From contig JAHHHR010000010.1 in the NCBI GenBank assembly GCA_019359245.1, positions 62,001 to 126,000 of the forward strand: a DNA stretch of 64,000 nt. Reading direction: 5' to 3'. Source of the stretch: Nostoc desertorum CM1-VF14 (GTDB lineage: Bacteria > Cyanobacteriota > Cyanobacteriia > Cyanobacteriales > Nostocaceae). Position 1 is the first letter of the stretch; each line of letters starts with the position of its first letter. Below are positions 1 through 9,085 of this stretch, piece after piece. The notes beneath the pieces are model-generated. The model saw only the letters and a program-made list of their open reading frames with translations, did not search any database and had not been told where the DNA came from. Both the position numbers and the translations under genes were made by a program.

Positions 1-140
1 AGCTAAATATCACAAATCTGCCGCCTGGTCTACCCAATCCAACTAGCATACATCAGGTTTGTGTTTTATACTCATTTTAGCCTGGTAATAAAGGGTTGGG
101 AGTTCTTACTTTGGAGGAACCTTAACGAACTTATCAGTGT

Positions 141-488
141 TTGCTAGTGGCATATTTATCTACCACTAAGTTTAAGGATATTGGCAAAGCAATCAAAATT
201 TTTGATGCTGACCAAAACTTTACTATTAGTATTAGAGGCTTAATGTTACATTTATTTCTGACTTCTCTTGGCATCATCGTTTATTTAGCATTTGCAAGAT
301 GTTTATTTAACCAATGGTTATTTTTCTTGACGGATGATAAAGAAATGAGTCCAGAAAAGCGCTCTTTTTCTAGGATAATTTTAGTCTTAATCACTATTTT
401 TTGGCCAATAATAGTGCCATTTGCTTATCTAGAATTATTGAAATTTCATCGCAAATATAACAAAGAGATTGATTTATTGAGAAATTAG
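141..488 (+). CDS. Small predicted membrane protein, function unknown
   Basis: Open frame of 115 residues that I do not recognise. Two hydrophobic stretches are visible, about residues 32-54 and 75-97, joined by a short charged segment (DDKEMSPEKR), and the tail is basic. This suggests a two-span inner or thylakoid membrane protein. The frame opens after a stop at about 123. The only starts are non-ATG: TTG at 141 or GTG at 147. A GGAGG at 112-116 lies rather far upstream, so the start is uncertain. No partner gene is next to it. Confidence 0.5.
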   Translation: MLVAYLSTTKFKDIGKAIKIFDADQNFTISIRGLMLHLFLTSLGIIVYLAFARCLFNQWLFFLTDDKEMSPEKRSFSRIILVLITIFWPIIVPFAYLELLKFHRKYNKEIDLLRN

Positions 489-824
489 CTGAAGAAATCA
501 TCAGGTCTGAATATAGCGATTCTCGGACTTTGTGAGGTACAAGAACCCCTTCCCGCAAGCCTACGGTATACACACAAGTCTAGAAACCTCACCTGAAACT
601 TGGCGCACCCCACCGACTGACCGACACGCACAAAGATCAACTCAACGCTGACCTGCTTTCATTGCTCTAGGGCTGACTGAATAATTGCTTTTTTGCCAGC
701 ATTTAGTTTCGATATCTTATGTGTGTATCCGCTCAAAATTCTGGGGTAGAGAATTATTCTGTGCAGAGTCTACTTTTACTCCCTACCCCAATTTTCTGAG
801 CGGATACTAATTGTGCTTAATTAC
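489..824. other. Intergenic region with one palindrome
   Basis: No convincing gene. It holds a copy of the short motif TATACACACAAGTCT (about 569-583), related forms of which recur near 37.6 kb and 49.85 kb. It also holds the palindrome at 725-807 listed separately. Confidence 0.5.
725..807. repeat. Long palindrome, MITE-like
   Basis: The arms begin GTATCCGCTCA (725-735) and end TGAGCGGATAC (797-807). Pairing continues inward through a GGGGTAG/CTACCCC block, giving about 26 paired positions with small bulges around a loop of roughly 28 nt. It lies between convergent genes and could fold in RNA, but no T-run follows on either strand. A miniature mobile element is therefore more likely than a classical terminator. 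Confidence 0.6.
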
Positions 825-1112
825 TTAGTAGTATGAATAACTACTTTTTAAAGCGATAAGACCAATCAATACGGCAAGACCTAACGCTCTCCGAAAATAA
901 TTAACGCCTTGAAATAATTCCAGCCACGCCCAAGTAAACAAAGAGCCGGTTGCTACTACGTCTAATACTGTATTGATTTTGCCGCTTGTAAAAATTAGGG
1001 TTAGTGAACTAGTTACTATCCAAACAATAAGCGGTAGATTTGGCATCTGAGCTAAAACAATATTGCCATCGTTGTCACGGAAGGTTTTATCAACCAATGT
1101 ATTTTGCGTCAT
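825..1112 (-). CDS. Small predicted membrane protein, function unknown
   Basis: This 95-residue protein has hydrophobic segments at about residues 25-44 (LPLIVWIVTSSLTLIF), 48-66 and 74-90, which is consistent with two or three membrane spans. The hydrophilic N-terminus is rich in N and D. The start is ATG at 1112 and the protein ends in SYSYY. It resembles small conserved cyanobacterial membrane proteins, but I cannot name a family. The long palindrome at 725-807 lies directly downstream. Confidence 0.55.
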   Translation of the reverse strand: MTQNTLVDKTFRDNDGNIVLAQMPNLPLIVWIVTSSLTLIFTSGKINTVLDVVATGSLFTWAWLELFQGVNYFRRALGLAVLIGLIALKSSYSYY

Positions 1113-1574
1113 TTTTAATTACTACCTAGCTACAAATAATTAACTTAGAAGAACAACTGTCTCTTGAGAAGAGGTTTTGCATTTAATTGCAAGTTTATTA
1201 ATAATATTAAAACATTTAAAACTTTCCTTCCAAGTGTCTAATTGCTGAGATTAGAGCGGAAAGTATATTCATATATGACTATGTTGAAAGGCATACTTAT
1301 ACAAAATCCGCCAAAATATCTGTCGGAAGTATTTTGCCATCTGGAGCGATGGTGATCATACTTGCTCAACGTATGAGGTTTAGTGCGGTGGCTAAATCTT
1401 TGCCCCCGTAAGGCAATTACCATTATTTTTATCCAGCATGGTAGTAATGGAACTATAAAGGATACGCGAGGGTTACATTTGTTTAGCGATATCCTCTGAC
1501 TATCTAATTGCTATATAGAACAGCTCATCGTATTTGCAAAAGCTTTTAAAGGTAAAGATTTATAACGAAAACAA
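1113..1574. other. Intergenic region upstream of the sigma-like gene
   Basis: AT-rich spacer. A 61-codon minus-strand frame exists here but has no protein-like character. Nothing else is assignable. The promoter of the following sigma-like/DUF1822 pair should lie here. Confidence 0.35.
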
Positions 1575-2297
1575 TTGTTTGGCGTAAAATTTCGAGATGG
1601 AAAGCGAGAGAAAAATAGAGATTCACTTTTGCTTTCGCAGTCTCAAATGCATCATCCCGAACAAGATAAACTAGATTCACATCTACTACAACTAGCTATT
1701 TCGGCTCAACAATACCCAGCGCGATCGCTAGAACGGCGACTCGCTTTAACAAAGCTGATTAATGGTATTGTGCGCTCCTGTAGGCTTTGCCATCCACAAA
1801 AAAGTCAATTTTCAGTAGCTGTCTATGAAAATATTTATGATGAAGCACGTCAGGAACTCTTACTTTATATTTGTGAAAAAATTGACAAGTACGATGCAGA
1901 ACGCGGTAGTGTCATGGCGTGGGCCAATGTGCTTTTAGAACGGCGGTTTTTTAAAAATGCTATTAAAAAAGTTCGGAGTTCGCCAAATATACAAATAATA
2001 ACAATTACTGACTTAGATAATTTTATTGCCTCGCCGGAAGAACCAAAAAACCTTACAGATATCCTGAAAGAATGTATAGAATCAGATCCAGAAAATATCT
2101 TTAAAAATGAATATATAAAAAAATTTCCTCAAGTCAACTTTCAAGAATTAGCGACACGACGACTATTGGGAAAATCCTGGAAAGAGATTTCTACAGAATT
2201 TAAAATAAAAATTCCCACAGTCAGCAGCTTTTATTACCGATGCATAAATAAGTTTTCTTCAAAGTTAAAAGAGTATTGTGTTAGTGATGTAAATTAA
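1575..2297 (+). CDS. Sigma-70-like protein paired with DUF1822
   Basis: About 240 residues. The middle (about 85-145) looks like a sigma region-2 helix bundle, with the ARQELLLYICEKIDKYD and GSVMAWANVLLERRF segments. The C-terminus (about 185-235) carries a region-4-like helix-turn-helix (ATRRLLGKSWKEISTEF). In cyanobacteria such proteins commonly sit immediately upstream of a DUF1822 gene, as here with a 15-bp gap. The role is probably promoter selection, but no target is visible. The start is unclear: TTG 1575 opens the frame, while ATG 1650 would give a protein of about 215 residues. Neither has a strong Shine-Dalgarno sequence. Confidence 0.65.
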   Translation: MFGVKFRDGKREKNRDSLLLSQSQMHHPEQDKLDSHLLQLAISAQQYPARSLERRLALTKLINGIVRSCRLCHPQKSQFSVAVYENIYDEARQELLLYICEKIDKYDAERGSVMAWANVLLERRFFKNAIKKVRSSPNIQIITITDLDNFIASPEEPKNLTDILKECIESDPENIFKNEYIKKFPQVNFQELATRRLLGKSWKEISTEFKIKIPTVSSFYYRCINKFSSKLKEYCVSDVN

Positions 2298-2312
2298 ATC
2301 AGAGATTAATAA

Positions 2313-3275
2313 ATGATGAGATACTGTTCAGAATCTTTAACCTTTACTGTCCCTATCAGTTTGTCAGATCGTGCATTAGCAGAACAGTTTTGCTCTCAGC
2401 ATAGCAGTCCAGAAAAAGCTAAGCAAGTTTATCTCAATACCTTAGCGGTATCCGCGGTAAAATTCTACCTTCGTTGCATGGGGGTTGAAACTAATTGGTC
2501 AGCAAGTTTAAGTTGGAACTCAGCAATGCAAACAGTAATGGATGTCGCTGATTTACAAATTATTGGTCAAGGTAAGATCGAGTGCCTTCCAGTGTTACCA
2601 GGCGAAAAAGTGATTCATATTCCACCAGAAGTTTGCTCAGACAGAATTGGCTATGTAGCTGTACAGCTTAATGAATCTCTAAGAGAAGCAACTCTGTTAG
2701 GATTTCTTAAAATGGTGACCGAATGTAATTCAGTAACTCTAAGCGAGTTGCGATCGCTCGAAGAGTTGATCGTCCAACTGAGTGAAACGCCTGAAGAAGA
2801 AAAACAACCAATTCATTTGAGCAAATGGTTGATGAATGTTGTTGATATCGGTTGGCAAACGGTTGAGTCGCTTTTGCTTCCGCAAGCAGCCGAGCTAGCT
2901 TTTAGATTTCGGTCTGCTGAACAAATTTTAGCTGGAAACTTTGCAGACAATTCGACTGTTAGTGTGCAAAAAGGTATACTGCTAGATTTAGGGCGACAAC
3001 CAGAAAGTAAACTAATCGCTTTAATAGTTGGACTGATACCCATTTCTGAGCAAGAAATAAATATCTTTGTGAAAGTGTGTCCAACTAATAACCAAAAGTA
3101 TCTACCAGAAGAACTTGAAATAATGGTGTTGGATGATTTAGGTACTGCTGTGATGCAAGCTACTGCTAGAAGTACCAAGAGTATTCAACTAAACTTTAGT
3201 AGCGAATTAGGAGAGCATTTTAGTATTAAAGTTACCTTGGGTAATGTCAACTTTACAAAGTTTTTTACAGTCTAA
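2313..3275 (+). CDS. DUF1822 family protein
   Basis: Protein of 320 residues with the DUF1822 pattern: an N-terminal segment with LTFTVPISLSDRALAEQF, then the conserved FYLRCMGVETNW region, and a long beta-rich remainder. Molecular function is unknown. In cyanobacteria the family is typically encoded just after a sigma-like protein and often before CHASE2 or CHAT-domain genes, and this locus keeps only the first part of that arrangement. The start is ATG 2313, with ATG 2316 also possible. It is probably co-transcribed with the upstream sigma-like gene. Confidence 0.75.
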   Translation: MMRYCSESLTFTVPISLSDRALAEQFCSQHSSPEKAKQVYLNTLAVSAVKFYLRCMGVETNWSASLSWNSAMQTVMDVADLQIIGQGKIECLPVLPGEKVIHIPPEVCSDRIGYVAVQLNESLREATLLGFLKMVTECNSVTLSELRSLEELIVQLSETPEEEKQPIHLSKWLMNVVDIGWQTVESLLLPQAAELAFRFRSAEQILAGNFADNSTVSVQKGILLDLGRQPESKLIALIVGLIPISEQEINIFVKVCPTNNQKYLPEELEIMVLDDLGTAVMQATARSTKSIQLNFSSELGEHFSIKVTLGNVNFTKFFTV

Positions 3276-3562
3276 AAATCAATACCAAGGAATATTACTA
3301 ACTATCCTAATAATTACTTAAGTTAAGTTATCAAATAAGGCAGAGGGTAGTTATTGCTGGAGGCAGGAGGGAAACTTATAAACTATTAAGCATTTAATTT
3401 GCACATTGAGATCGCAGGGAGCAGGGGGCAAGGGAGAGACTTTGCAGCTTTTATTGCCATGAAAATGGTGCAATTTAAATGACGATTCGCTTAATTAGAT
3501 GGGGATTCAGACTCCATCCAATTATCCCTTCTGCCTCGTGCCTCCTTCAACAAAATCCTTAT

Positions 3563-4573
3563 CTATCCTTGCTCTTTGATGACTTGAGCTACTAGCAACG
3601 CTAATGCTGCTGTACCAGCGATCGCACCCCACTGAAGAACCGGATTTTTTTCTATCCAGTCGGAAACACTAGGTATAACTAAGTGACCATAATCACCGTT
3701 AACTCTGTCGTCTTCAGCAACTGGTTGGTAAAAATTATTTGATGCATCTTCAGATTTCGGCTCGGAACTACGCTGTAACTTGAAGCCGACGAGCAATAAC
3801 AGTGAATCTACTAATGGTGGTGAGATGCGCTGTAACAAATCTAATATTTTAGCTACATCCCCAACCAAGTAGTCACGAGTTGGATGTTCGGCTACATGGA
3901 GGATGGCATCAGCTACAAGTTTAGGCTCATAGTAAGGTGGTATCCCAGCAGGCTTTACGCCTAATTTCGTCCGGCCATTGTTCCAGAAGGGACTGTTGAT
4001 CACTGCTGGCTTCACACTTGTGACGCTGATAGGCAATTTTTCATGTTGCAACTCAACGCGCATCGCTTCGATAAAACCCTCGACCCCATGCTTGGCTGCC
4101 GAGTAAGCACTTTGGTAGGGGAGCGATCGCGTACCTTCCACTGAAGAGACATGGATCAATGCCCCCCGTCCCTCACGCTTCAGATGGGGTAGGGCCGCCA
4201 TTGCACCATACACCTGTCCCATCAGATCGACATCAATAACATGCTTAAACTCTTCTGGTGTTGTATTGTCGAAAGTGGCAAAAATGCCGATAGCAGGGAC
4301 ATGTACCCATGTATCGAGTCGCCCGTAGACTTCCACAGTTTTATCTGCGATCGCCTTTACTTGGTCAAATACTTCCACATCGGCCACAATATAAGTTGCC
4401 TCGCCGCCAAAGCTGCGAATCTCTTCCACTAAAGATTTTAGCTTCGACTCACCGCGAGCGGAGACTACCACTTTTGCCCCGCGTCTAGCAAACTCAAGAG
4501 CTGTGATCCGTCCGATACCACTGGAGGCTCCAACGACGGAAACAACCTGCTGATTGATTGGCTTTAATTGCAT
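3563..4573 (-). CDS. Short-chain dehydrogenase with C-terminal membrane anchor
   Basis: This 336-residue NAD(P)-dependent oxidoreductase shows the SDR glycine motif GASSGIG (15-21), catalytic S144 and the YSAAK motif (Y157, K161). After the roughly 250-residue SDR domain there is a linker and a hydrophobic C-terminal helix (about 313-332, AIAGTAALALLVAQVI), suggesting tethering to a membrane. It lies in line with the pha genes and an alpha/beta hydrolase on the same strand. A function in PHB or lipid metabolism is only an inference, because the substrate is unknown. The start is ATG 4573, preceded by AGGAGT. Confidence 0.85.
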   Translation of the reverse strand: MQLKPINQQVVSVVGASSGIGRITALEFARRGAKVVVSARGESKLKSLVEEIRSFGGEATYIVADVEVFDQVKAIADKTVEVYGRLDTWVHVPAIGIFATFDNTTPEEFKHVIDVDLMGQVYGAMAALPHLKREGRGALIHVSSVEGTRSLPYQSAYSAAKHGVEGFIEAMRVELQHEKLPISVTSVKPAVINSPFWNNGRTKLGVKPAGIPPYYEPKLVADAILHVAEHPTRDYLVGDVAKILDLLQRISPPLVDSLLLLVGFKLQRSSEPKSEDASNNFYQPVAEDDRVNGDYGHLVIPSVSDWIEKNPVLQWGAIAGTAALALLVAQVIKEQG

Positions 4574-4637
4574 TAGTGTTACTCCTTAAAAAAAAATTGG
4601 GGATTCGGGATTAAAACAATTGTTTCCCAGCCCCTAG

Positions 4638-5483
4638 TCAAAGGTGATAAGCAAGAAACTGGTTCAACGCGTCGGTAAATGATTGCGGACGCTCGACTTG
4701 GGGTAAGTGCCCACAATTGGGTATCAAAGCTAGGTGTCCTTGCTTTAAACGGCTGACTGCATCTTGAGCTTGGTAATTTGGCAGAACTAAGTCATTAGTA
4801 CCCCATACAACCAGGGTAGGCATCTCTATCTTTGGTAAATATTCGAGTGCTATCTGCTTCTGTCCTAATACATATAGTTGAGAACGCAGTATAGATAAAT
4901 TGGCTTCCAAAAAGCCTGGAATAAGCCCTAGCCGCTCTTGTTCTGCTAGCCATGCATCGGGAACTTGTAAGGGATTAGCAAAAAGCAATGCCGCCCGTGA
5001 CCACGCTCTTTGCTTTGCGCCCAAAGGTGTTTTGCTCCAGGCGATCGCTAACTCTCCGTACAAGGGCAAAGTCAAATTTGACAGAATTGGGTTGACCACT
5101 TGGCTAAATCCCATACTGTCTACCAGTACTAATGCTGGTACACGTTCGGGGTTTGACAGTGCATAGCGCAAAGCAATCAAACCACCCAAAGAATTGCCTA
5201 CCAGTACTGCCCGTTGAATTTCTAAAGCGTTGAGAAAATTGGCTAAGAATTCTGTCAAAAATTCCAGCGAATATTCACGCTTGGGTTTAGCACTATCCCC
5301 GGAACCTGGGAAATCTACGGCTATAACACGATGTTTAGTTCCTAGAGCAGGTATTACCCAAGACCAATCAACGGCGCTATCACCGACTCCATGTAGCAGC
5401 ACTAATGGTGGATCATCATTACCCCCTGCCAAGTAGCGAATATTAAGTCCACTTACATCTATTTGCCGCTTTTCAAACCCCAT
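4638..5483 (-). CDS. Alpha/beta hydrolase
   Basis: About 281 residues with the canonical fold signals: the oxyanion-hole LLHGVG motif, the nucleophile elbow VGNSLGG, a late acid (WGTNDLVLP) and the catalytic His in NCGHLPQVERP. The substrate is unknown. The family includes esterases, haloperoxidase-like and C-C bond hydrolases. I placed the start at ATG 5483, which follows GGGAG; an upstream GTG at 5501 would add six residues. It lies between phaB and the membrane-anchored SDR, all on the minus strand, so co-expression is plausible. Confidence 0.85.
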   Translation of the reverse strand: MGFEKRQIDVSGLNIRYLAGGNDDPPLVLLHGVGDSAVDWSWVIPALGTKHRVIAVDFPGSGDSAKPKREYSLEFLTEFLANFLNALEIQRAVLVGNSLGGLIALRYALSNPERVPALVLVDSMGFSQVVNPILSNLTLPLYGELAIAWSKTPLGAKQRAWSRAALLFANPLQVPDAWLAEQERLGLIPGFLEANLSILRSQLYVLGQKQIALEYLPKIEMPTLVVWGTNDLVLPNYQAQDAVSRLKQGHLALIPNCGHLPQVERPQSFTDALNQFLAYHL

Positions 5484-5571
5484 GTTCACAGTTACTCCCA
5501 CTATTATTTGTCATTTATTAGGGACTGGAATTTCAATTCCTAATCCCTCCAATGCCCAATGCCTACTTGCC

Positions 5572-5612
5572 CTGAGCGTTCGCGTAGCGTCTCGTAGAGA
5601 AGCCGAAGGGAT
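5572..5612. repeat. Small dispersed repeat (SDR type)
   Basis: A GC-rich insertion-like sequence carrying GCGTTCGCGTAGCGTCTCG followed by TAGAGAAG, a hairpin-forming motif. Related cores occur near 14.87, 18.3, 50.75, 53.6 and 57.9 kb. It matches the class of very small repeated elements reported for Nostoc genomes. It lies in the phaB-hydrolase gap. Confidence 0.7.
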
Positions 5613-5626
5613 GCCCAATCCCCCAC

Positions 5627-6349
5627 TCATGTATGATGAGCGCCGTTGACTCGCACAACTGTACCAGTGACGTAGCTGCTAGCTATTGGCGAGAGCAGAA
5701 ATGCTACAGCCCAAGCAACCTCCTCCGGTTTCCCAAAGCGAGACAGAGGAATTTCAGACAAAATCCGTTGCTTGACTTTATCTGAAATCGGGGTGAGCAT
5801 ATCAGTCTCAATAAATCCCGGTGACACAGTATTAGCCCGTACTCCGTAACGCGCCGCTTCTAGAGCCAGAGATTTTGTCAAGCCAATGGTTCCTGCCTTA
5901 GATGCTGCGTAGTTTGTCTGACCAAGATTTCCGCGATCGCCGGAAATTGAAGTGATACAGACAACAGAGCCAGAACGCCGTTCGTACATCTTGGGAATAA
6001 CGGGTTTTAAGGTGTTGTAGACTCCTTTCAAGTTAGTGTCGATTACTGCATCCCAGTCTGCCGTTGTCAGTTTTGGGAAAAAATTGTCTCGTGTAATTCC
6101 AGCATTAGCGACAACCCCGTAAATTGGGCCAAGTTGCTCTTCAACCTTTTGTGTCACCTCCTCCATAGCTGCTTTATCGGTGACATCGGCTGAGATTGCC
6201 AAACTCCCCATCTGCGGATTGTAATCGCTGCGGTAGGTGTAAGCTACTTTAGCTCCCAACTCCAAAAGCAGATTGACGATCGCAGCCCCAATTCCCCGAT
6301 TACCGCCAGTTACCAAAATCACTTGATCTTCCAATCCCAAAGATGCCAT
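5627..6349 (-). CDS. phaB: Acetoacetyl-CoA reductase (PhaB/FabG-like SDR)
   Basis: This 240-residue NADPH-dependent SDR is expected to reduce acetoacetyl-CoA to (R)-3-hydroxybutyryl-CoA, the PHB monomer. It shows TGGNRGIG (about 14-21), catalytic S134, Y147 and K151 (NYAASK), and the ANAG motif. The frame is open further upstream into phaA. ATG 6349 is preferred because GAGG, formed at the end of phaA, lies about 8 nt upstream and the start falls 5 bp after the phaA stop, indicating translational coupling. Sequence alone does not separate PhaB from FabG. The phaA neighbour favours PhaB. Confidence 0.85.
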   Translation of the reverse strand: MASLGLEDQVILVTGGNRGIGAAIVNLLLELGAKVAYTYRSDYNPQMGSLAISADVTDKAAMEEVTQKVEEQLGPIYGVVANAGITRDNFFPKLTTADWDAVIDTNLKGVYNTLKPVIPKMYERRSGSVVCITSISGDRGNLGQTNYAASKAGTIGLTKSLALEAARYGVRANTVSPGFIETDMLTPISDKVKQRILSEIPLSRFGKPEEVAWAVAFLLSPIASSYVTGTVVRVNGAHHT

Positions 6350-6354
6350 AGGAA

Positions 6355-7548
6355 TTACCTCAGCCTCTCCAGTGCGATCGCAGTCCCGCCACCAGTCCCG
6401 TGACAAACTGCTGCTAATCCAAACTGCCCGTTTTGCTGCTGCAAAGCGTTGAGCAGTGTTACTAAGATTCGCGCTCCTGAAGCCCCAATGGGATGTCCTA
6501 AAGCGATCGCCCCGCCATAGACATTTAATTTTTCATAAGGAACGCCCAACTCCCGATTGAACAATACATTGCTTAGAGCAAATGCTTCGTTGTTTTCAAA
6601 CAAATCAAAATCGTAAATTTTCATTTTGAGTTTGTCTAAAAGCTTGTTCACTGCCATGATGGGAACTTCGGGGAACCGCCAAGATTCTCCTCCTGTCCAG
6701 ACTCCGCCAATCAGCCGTGCTATGGGATTGAGTTGGTAGCGTTCTACTGCTGTTTTACTTGCCAAAACTAGAGCTGCCGCTCCATCGGATATTTGACTGC
6801 TGTTACCAGCCGTGAACACGCCATCTGATCTGAAAGTAGGCTTCAGTCCAGCAAGAGTTTTTAAAGTAGTTTCGGGGCGAATTCCTTCATCTTGATCTAC
6901 AACTTGTAAACCTTTCTTACCTGCAATCTCAATTGGTACAATCTCTTGTTTAAACAAGCCTTTCTCAGTCGCTTCGGCTGCTCTAGCTTGGGAAAAGAAA
7001 GCTACTTCATCCAACTCATCCCGCGTAATTTGGTAAGCAGTTGCCAGTTGTTCTGCTTGCTCTCCCATCGTTTCGCCACTGATGGGATCGGTGAGTCCGT
7101 CTTGAAGTAAAACATCGGTGAGTTGTTCTGGTGAACCTAATAAGGATTTGTATCCCCATCTAGCTCGTTGCGACAACAAAAACCCCGTCTGGGACATAGA
7201 TTCCATGCCTCCAGCAAGTACCATTTGGGCATCACCAGAACGAATTGCACTAACACCGTTGATCGCACTCATCATTCCCGATGAACACACCATATTTACT
7301 GCATATCCGTTTACCTTCTGCGGAATCCCAGTTTTGAAAGCTGCTTGACGAGGCAATGACTGTCCATGTCCGGCGCTAAGTACATTACCAAAAACATACA
7401 AGTCTAAAGCTTCTCCTGATACTCCGGCTCGTTCTAAGGCTGCACGCATGGCGATCGCACCTAAGTCTACTGGAGACAAATCTGCTAAGACACCTCCAAA
7501 TCTACCAAGCGGTGTGCGTACTGCTGAGACAATATAAGCTTCTTCCAT
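6355..7548 (-). CDS. phaA: Acetyl-CoA C-acetyltransferase (beta-ketothiolase)
   Basis: Condenses two acetyl-CoA into acetoacetyl-CoA, the first step of PHB synthesis. About 397 residues. The catalytic residues are visible: nucleophilic Cys88 in NMVCSSGMM, His352 in GHPIGASG and Cys382 in CHGTGGG. In-frame starts exist at 7560 (GTG), 7557 (ATG) and 7548 (ATG). I use 7548 because it places the active-site Cys at the usual position near 88. It lies directly upstream of phaB and is probably transcribed with it from the AT-rich region at 7561-7800. Confidence 0.92.
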   Translation of the reverse strand: MEEAYIVSAVRTPLGRFGGVLADLSPVDLGAIAMRAALERAGVSGEALDLYVFGNVLSAGHGQSLPRQAAFKTGIPQKVNGYAVNMVCSSGMMSAINGVSAIRSGDAQMVLAGGMESMSQTGFLLSQRARWGYKSLLGSPEQLTDVLLQDGLTDPISGETMGEQAEQLATAYQITRDELDEVAFFSQARAAEATEKGLFKQEIVPIEIAGKKGLQVVDQDEGIRPETTLKTLAGLKPTFRSDGVFTAGNSSQISDGAAALVLASKTAVERYQLNPIARLIGGVWTGGESWRFPEVPIMAVNKLLDKLKMKIYDFDLFENNEAFALSNVLFNRELGVPYEKLNVYGGAIALGHPIGASGARILVTLLNALQQQNGQFGLAAVCHGTGGGTAIALERLR

Positions 7549-7801
7549 ACTTCTCATCACTTTGGTGAATTAAAAATTGAAAGTAATAAAATAAATGTGT
7601 TTTTTTAATAAATTCCTATTTATAACTTTGCTAATAATTGCTTTGAATTTAATGATTTTTTTACTAAATCCAGCGCATTCAAAAAACAAATTTAACTTAC
7701 TTAACAATAATTTACAATAATATTTTTAGCAAAAAATCAATCTTTAGAAGTAAATAATGCTATAGTCGTCCACCCAAAGAAAGGACGTGATATTAAACAA
7801 T

Positions 7802-7821
7802 TTTGTATTTTAGAATACAAA
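7802..7821 (-). terminator. Hairpin after phaC
   Basis: A perfect 8-bp stem, TTTGTATT/AATACAAA, with loop TTAG, 21 bp past the phaC stop. On the minus strand it is followed by AATTGTTTAATA, a weak T-rich tail. It is a possible weak terminator between phaC and phaA. Confidence 0.35.
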
Positions 7822-7841
7822 CATTTGAGAAAGCGAATATT

Positions 7842-8897
7842 TTATTCTCGCGCCTTCAGCCAATCGGTAATCGTTGGTGGTAGGTCTTTTTGAACTTTGC
7901 CGCTTACATACATACCAATATGTCCAACTGGAAACGATCGCACTGTATAATCAACACTGCCAACATATTTCTCAAGAGCTAAAGATGATGCCGGTAAAAC
8001 TAGATGATCCTGTTCGGCATAAATGTTTAAAATTGGGATGCGGATATTTCCCAAATCTACTCGCTTGTTGCCAATCTCAATTTGACCTTTAATTAATTTA
8101 TTTCCTTGATAGAAGTCCTTAATAAATTGTCGGAAAGTCTCTCCAGCTTGATCCGGGCTGTCAAAAATCCACTTTTCCATGCGGAGAAAATTGAGTAACT
8201 TGTCCTCATACTCAACAATCTCCAGTATATCAATATACTTTTTGACACCTAACTGAAAAGGCTTCAGCATTACAAAGACAAAGTTGAGAAAGTTGCCAGG
8301 AATGTTACCTAAAGTGTCAACTAGAAGATCCACATCTAATGCTTGTGTCCCTAAACTGCTTCCACTCCAAACATTGAGAAGTCCTTCATTGATGTGAAAA
8401 TCGACTGGCGTAACCATAGTAATCAGGTTTTTTACCTTTTCTGGGTAAAGGGAACTGTAGCAAAGACTGAAGGTTCCCCCCTGACAAATTCCCAATAAGT
8501 TAATCTGCTCTAAGTTGTGGCGATCGCGGATGGCATCTACACAGTTATTGATATACCCGTTGATATATTTATCAATAGTCAGCCAGCGATCATCTTGATT
8601 AGGATATCCCCAATCAATCAAGTAAACATCTAGACCAAGATTGAGTAAATTCGTAACAAGCGATCGCCCCTCCTGTAAATCTACAATGTAAGGACGGTTA
8701 ACTAACGCATAAACAATTAGGATCGGAATATTAAATAACTTTTTCGCCTGTGATTGGAAGTGGTACAGTACTACCTTGTCTTCCCGGTAGATATCTTGCT
8801 TAGGTGTTACCCCAATCTCAATCTCTTGTTCACGCAGACGGTTGAAGGTATTTATACCATTAACTAGCTTTTCTATTAGCTCGATAGACTCGCGCAT
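7842..8897 (-). CDS. phaC: Class III polyhydroxyalkanoate synthase, PhaC subunit
   Basis: This 351-residue alpha/beta-hydrolase-fold polymerase joins (R)-3-hydroxyacyl-CoA units into PHA at granules. The lipase-like box has Cys in place of Ser (GICQGG, Cys138), with Asp297 (AEQDHLVLP) and His326 (VGHIGMY) completing the triad. The length is typical of class III PhaC, which needs PhaE. A phaE-like gene lies upstream on the same strand. phaA and phaB follow downstream after a 281-bp AT-rich gap. The start is ATG 8897. Confidence 0.93.
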   Translation of the reverse strand: MRESIELIEKLVNGINTFNRLREQEIEIGVTPKQDIYREDKVVLYHFQSQAKKLFNIPILIVYALVNRPYIVDLQEGRSLVTNLLNLGLDVYLIDWGYPNQDDRWLTIDKYINGYINNCVDAIRDRHNLEQINLLGICQGGTFSLCYSSLYPEKVKNLITMVTPVDFHINEGLLNVWSGSSLGTQALDVDLLVDTLGNIPGNFLNFVFVMLKPFQLGVKKYIDILEIVEYEDKLLNFLRMEKWIFDSPDQAGETFRQFIKDFYQGNKLIKGQIEIGNKRVDLGNIRIPILNIYAEQDHLVLPASSLALEKYVGSVDYTVRSFPVGHIGMYVSGKVQKDLPPTITDWLKARE

Positions 8898-8940
8898 CGT
8901 TTTTTGATAACATTTTGGATGAGAAAATGAAAGTTAAAAC

Positions 8941-9017
8941 CTCAGAAAAATATGGTAGTGCTTTACCCAAATAAGGGCTTTTGATAAACTCAAAGCACTA
9001 CCATACATTTTGCTGAG
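8941..9017. repeat. Long hairpin between phaC and the small membrane-protein gene
   Basis: The arms run from CTCAG (8941-8945) to CTGAG (9013-9017). The core pairing TATGGTAGTGCTTT/AAAGCACTACCATA is perfect over 14 bp, and the loop is about 27 nt. On the minus strand it follows the small ORF at 9086-9262 and is followed by GTTTTAACTTT, so it could attenuate transcription into phaC. It could equally be a miniature element. Confidence 0.5.
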
Positions 9018-9085
9018 GATCATATTATATCTGAAATTGTTCAATGTCATCAAAAAAACAAAAATTTCCTGATCAATAAATAGGG

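Noticed and set aside
1238..1423. 61-codon minus-strand ORF
   Set aside because: Rich in His/Arg/Ser with no domain or RBS. Other frames are equally plausible, so it was not called.
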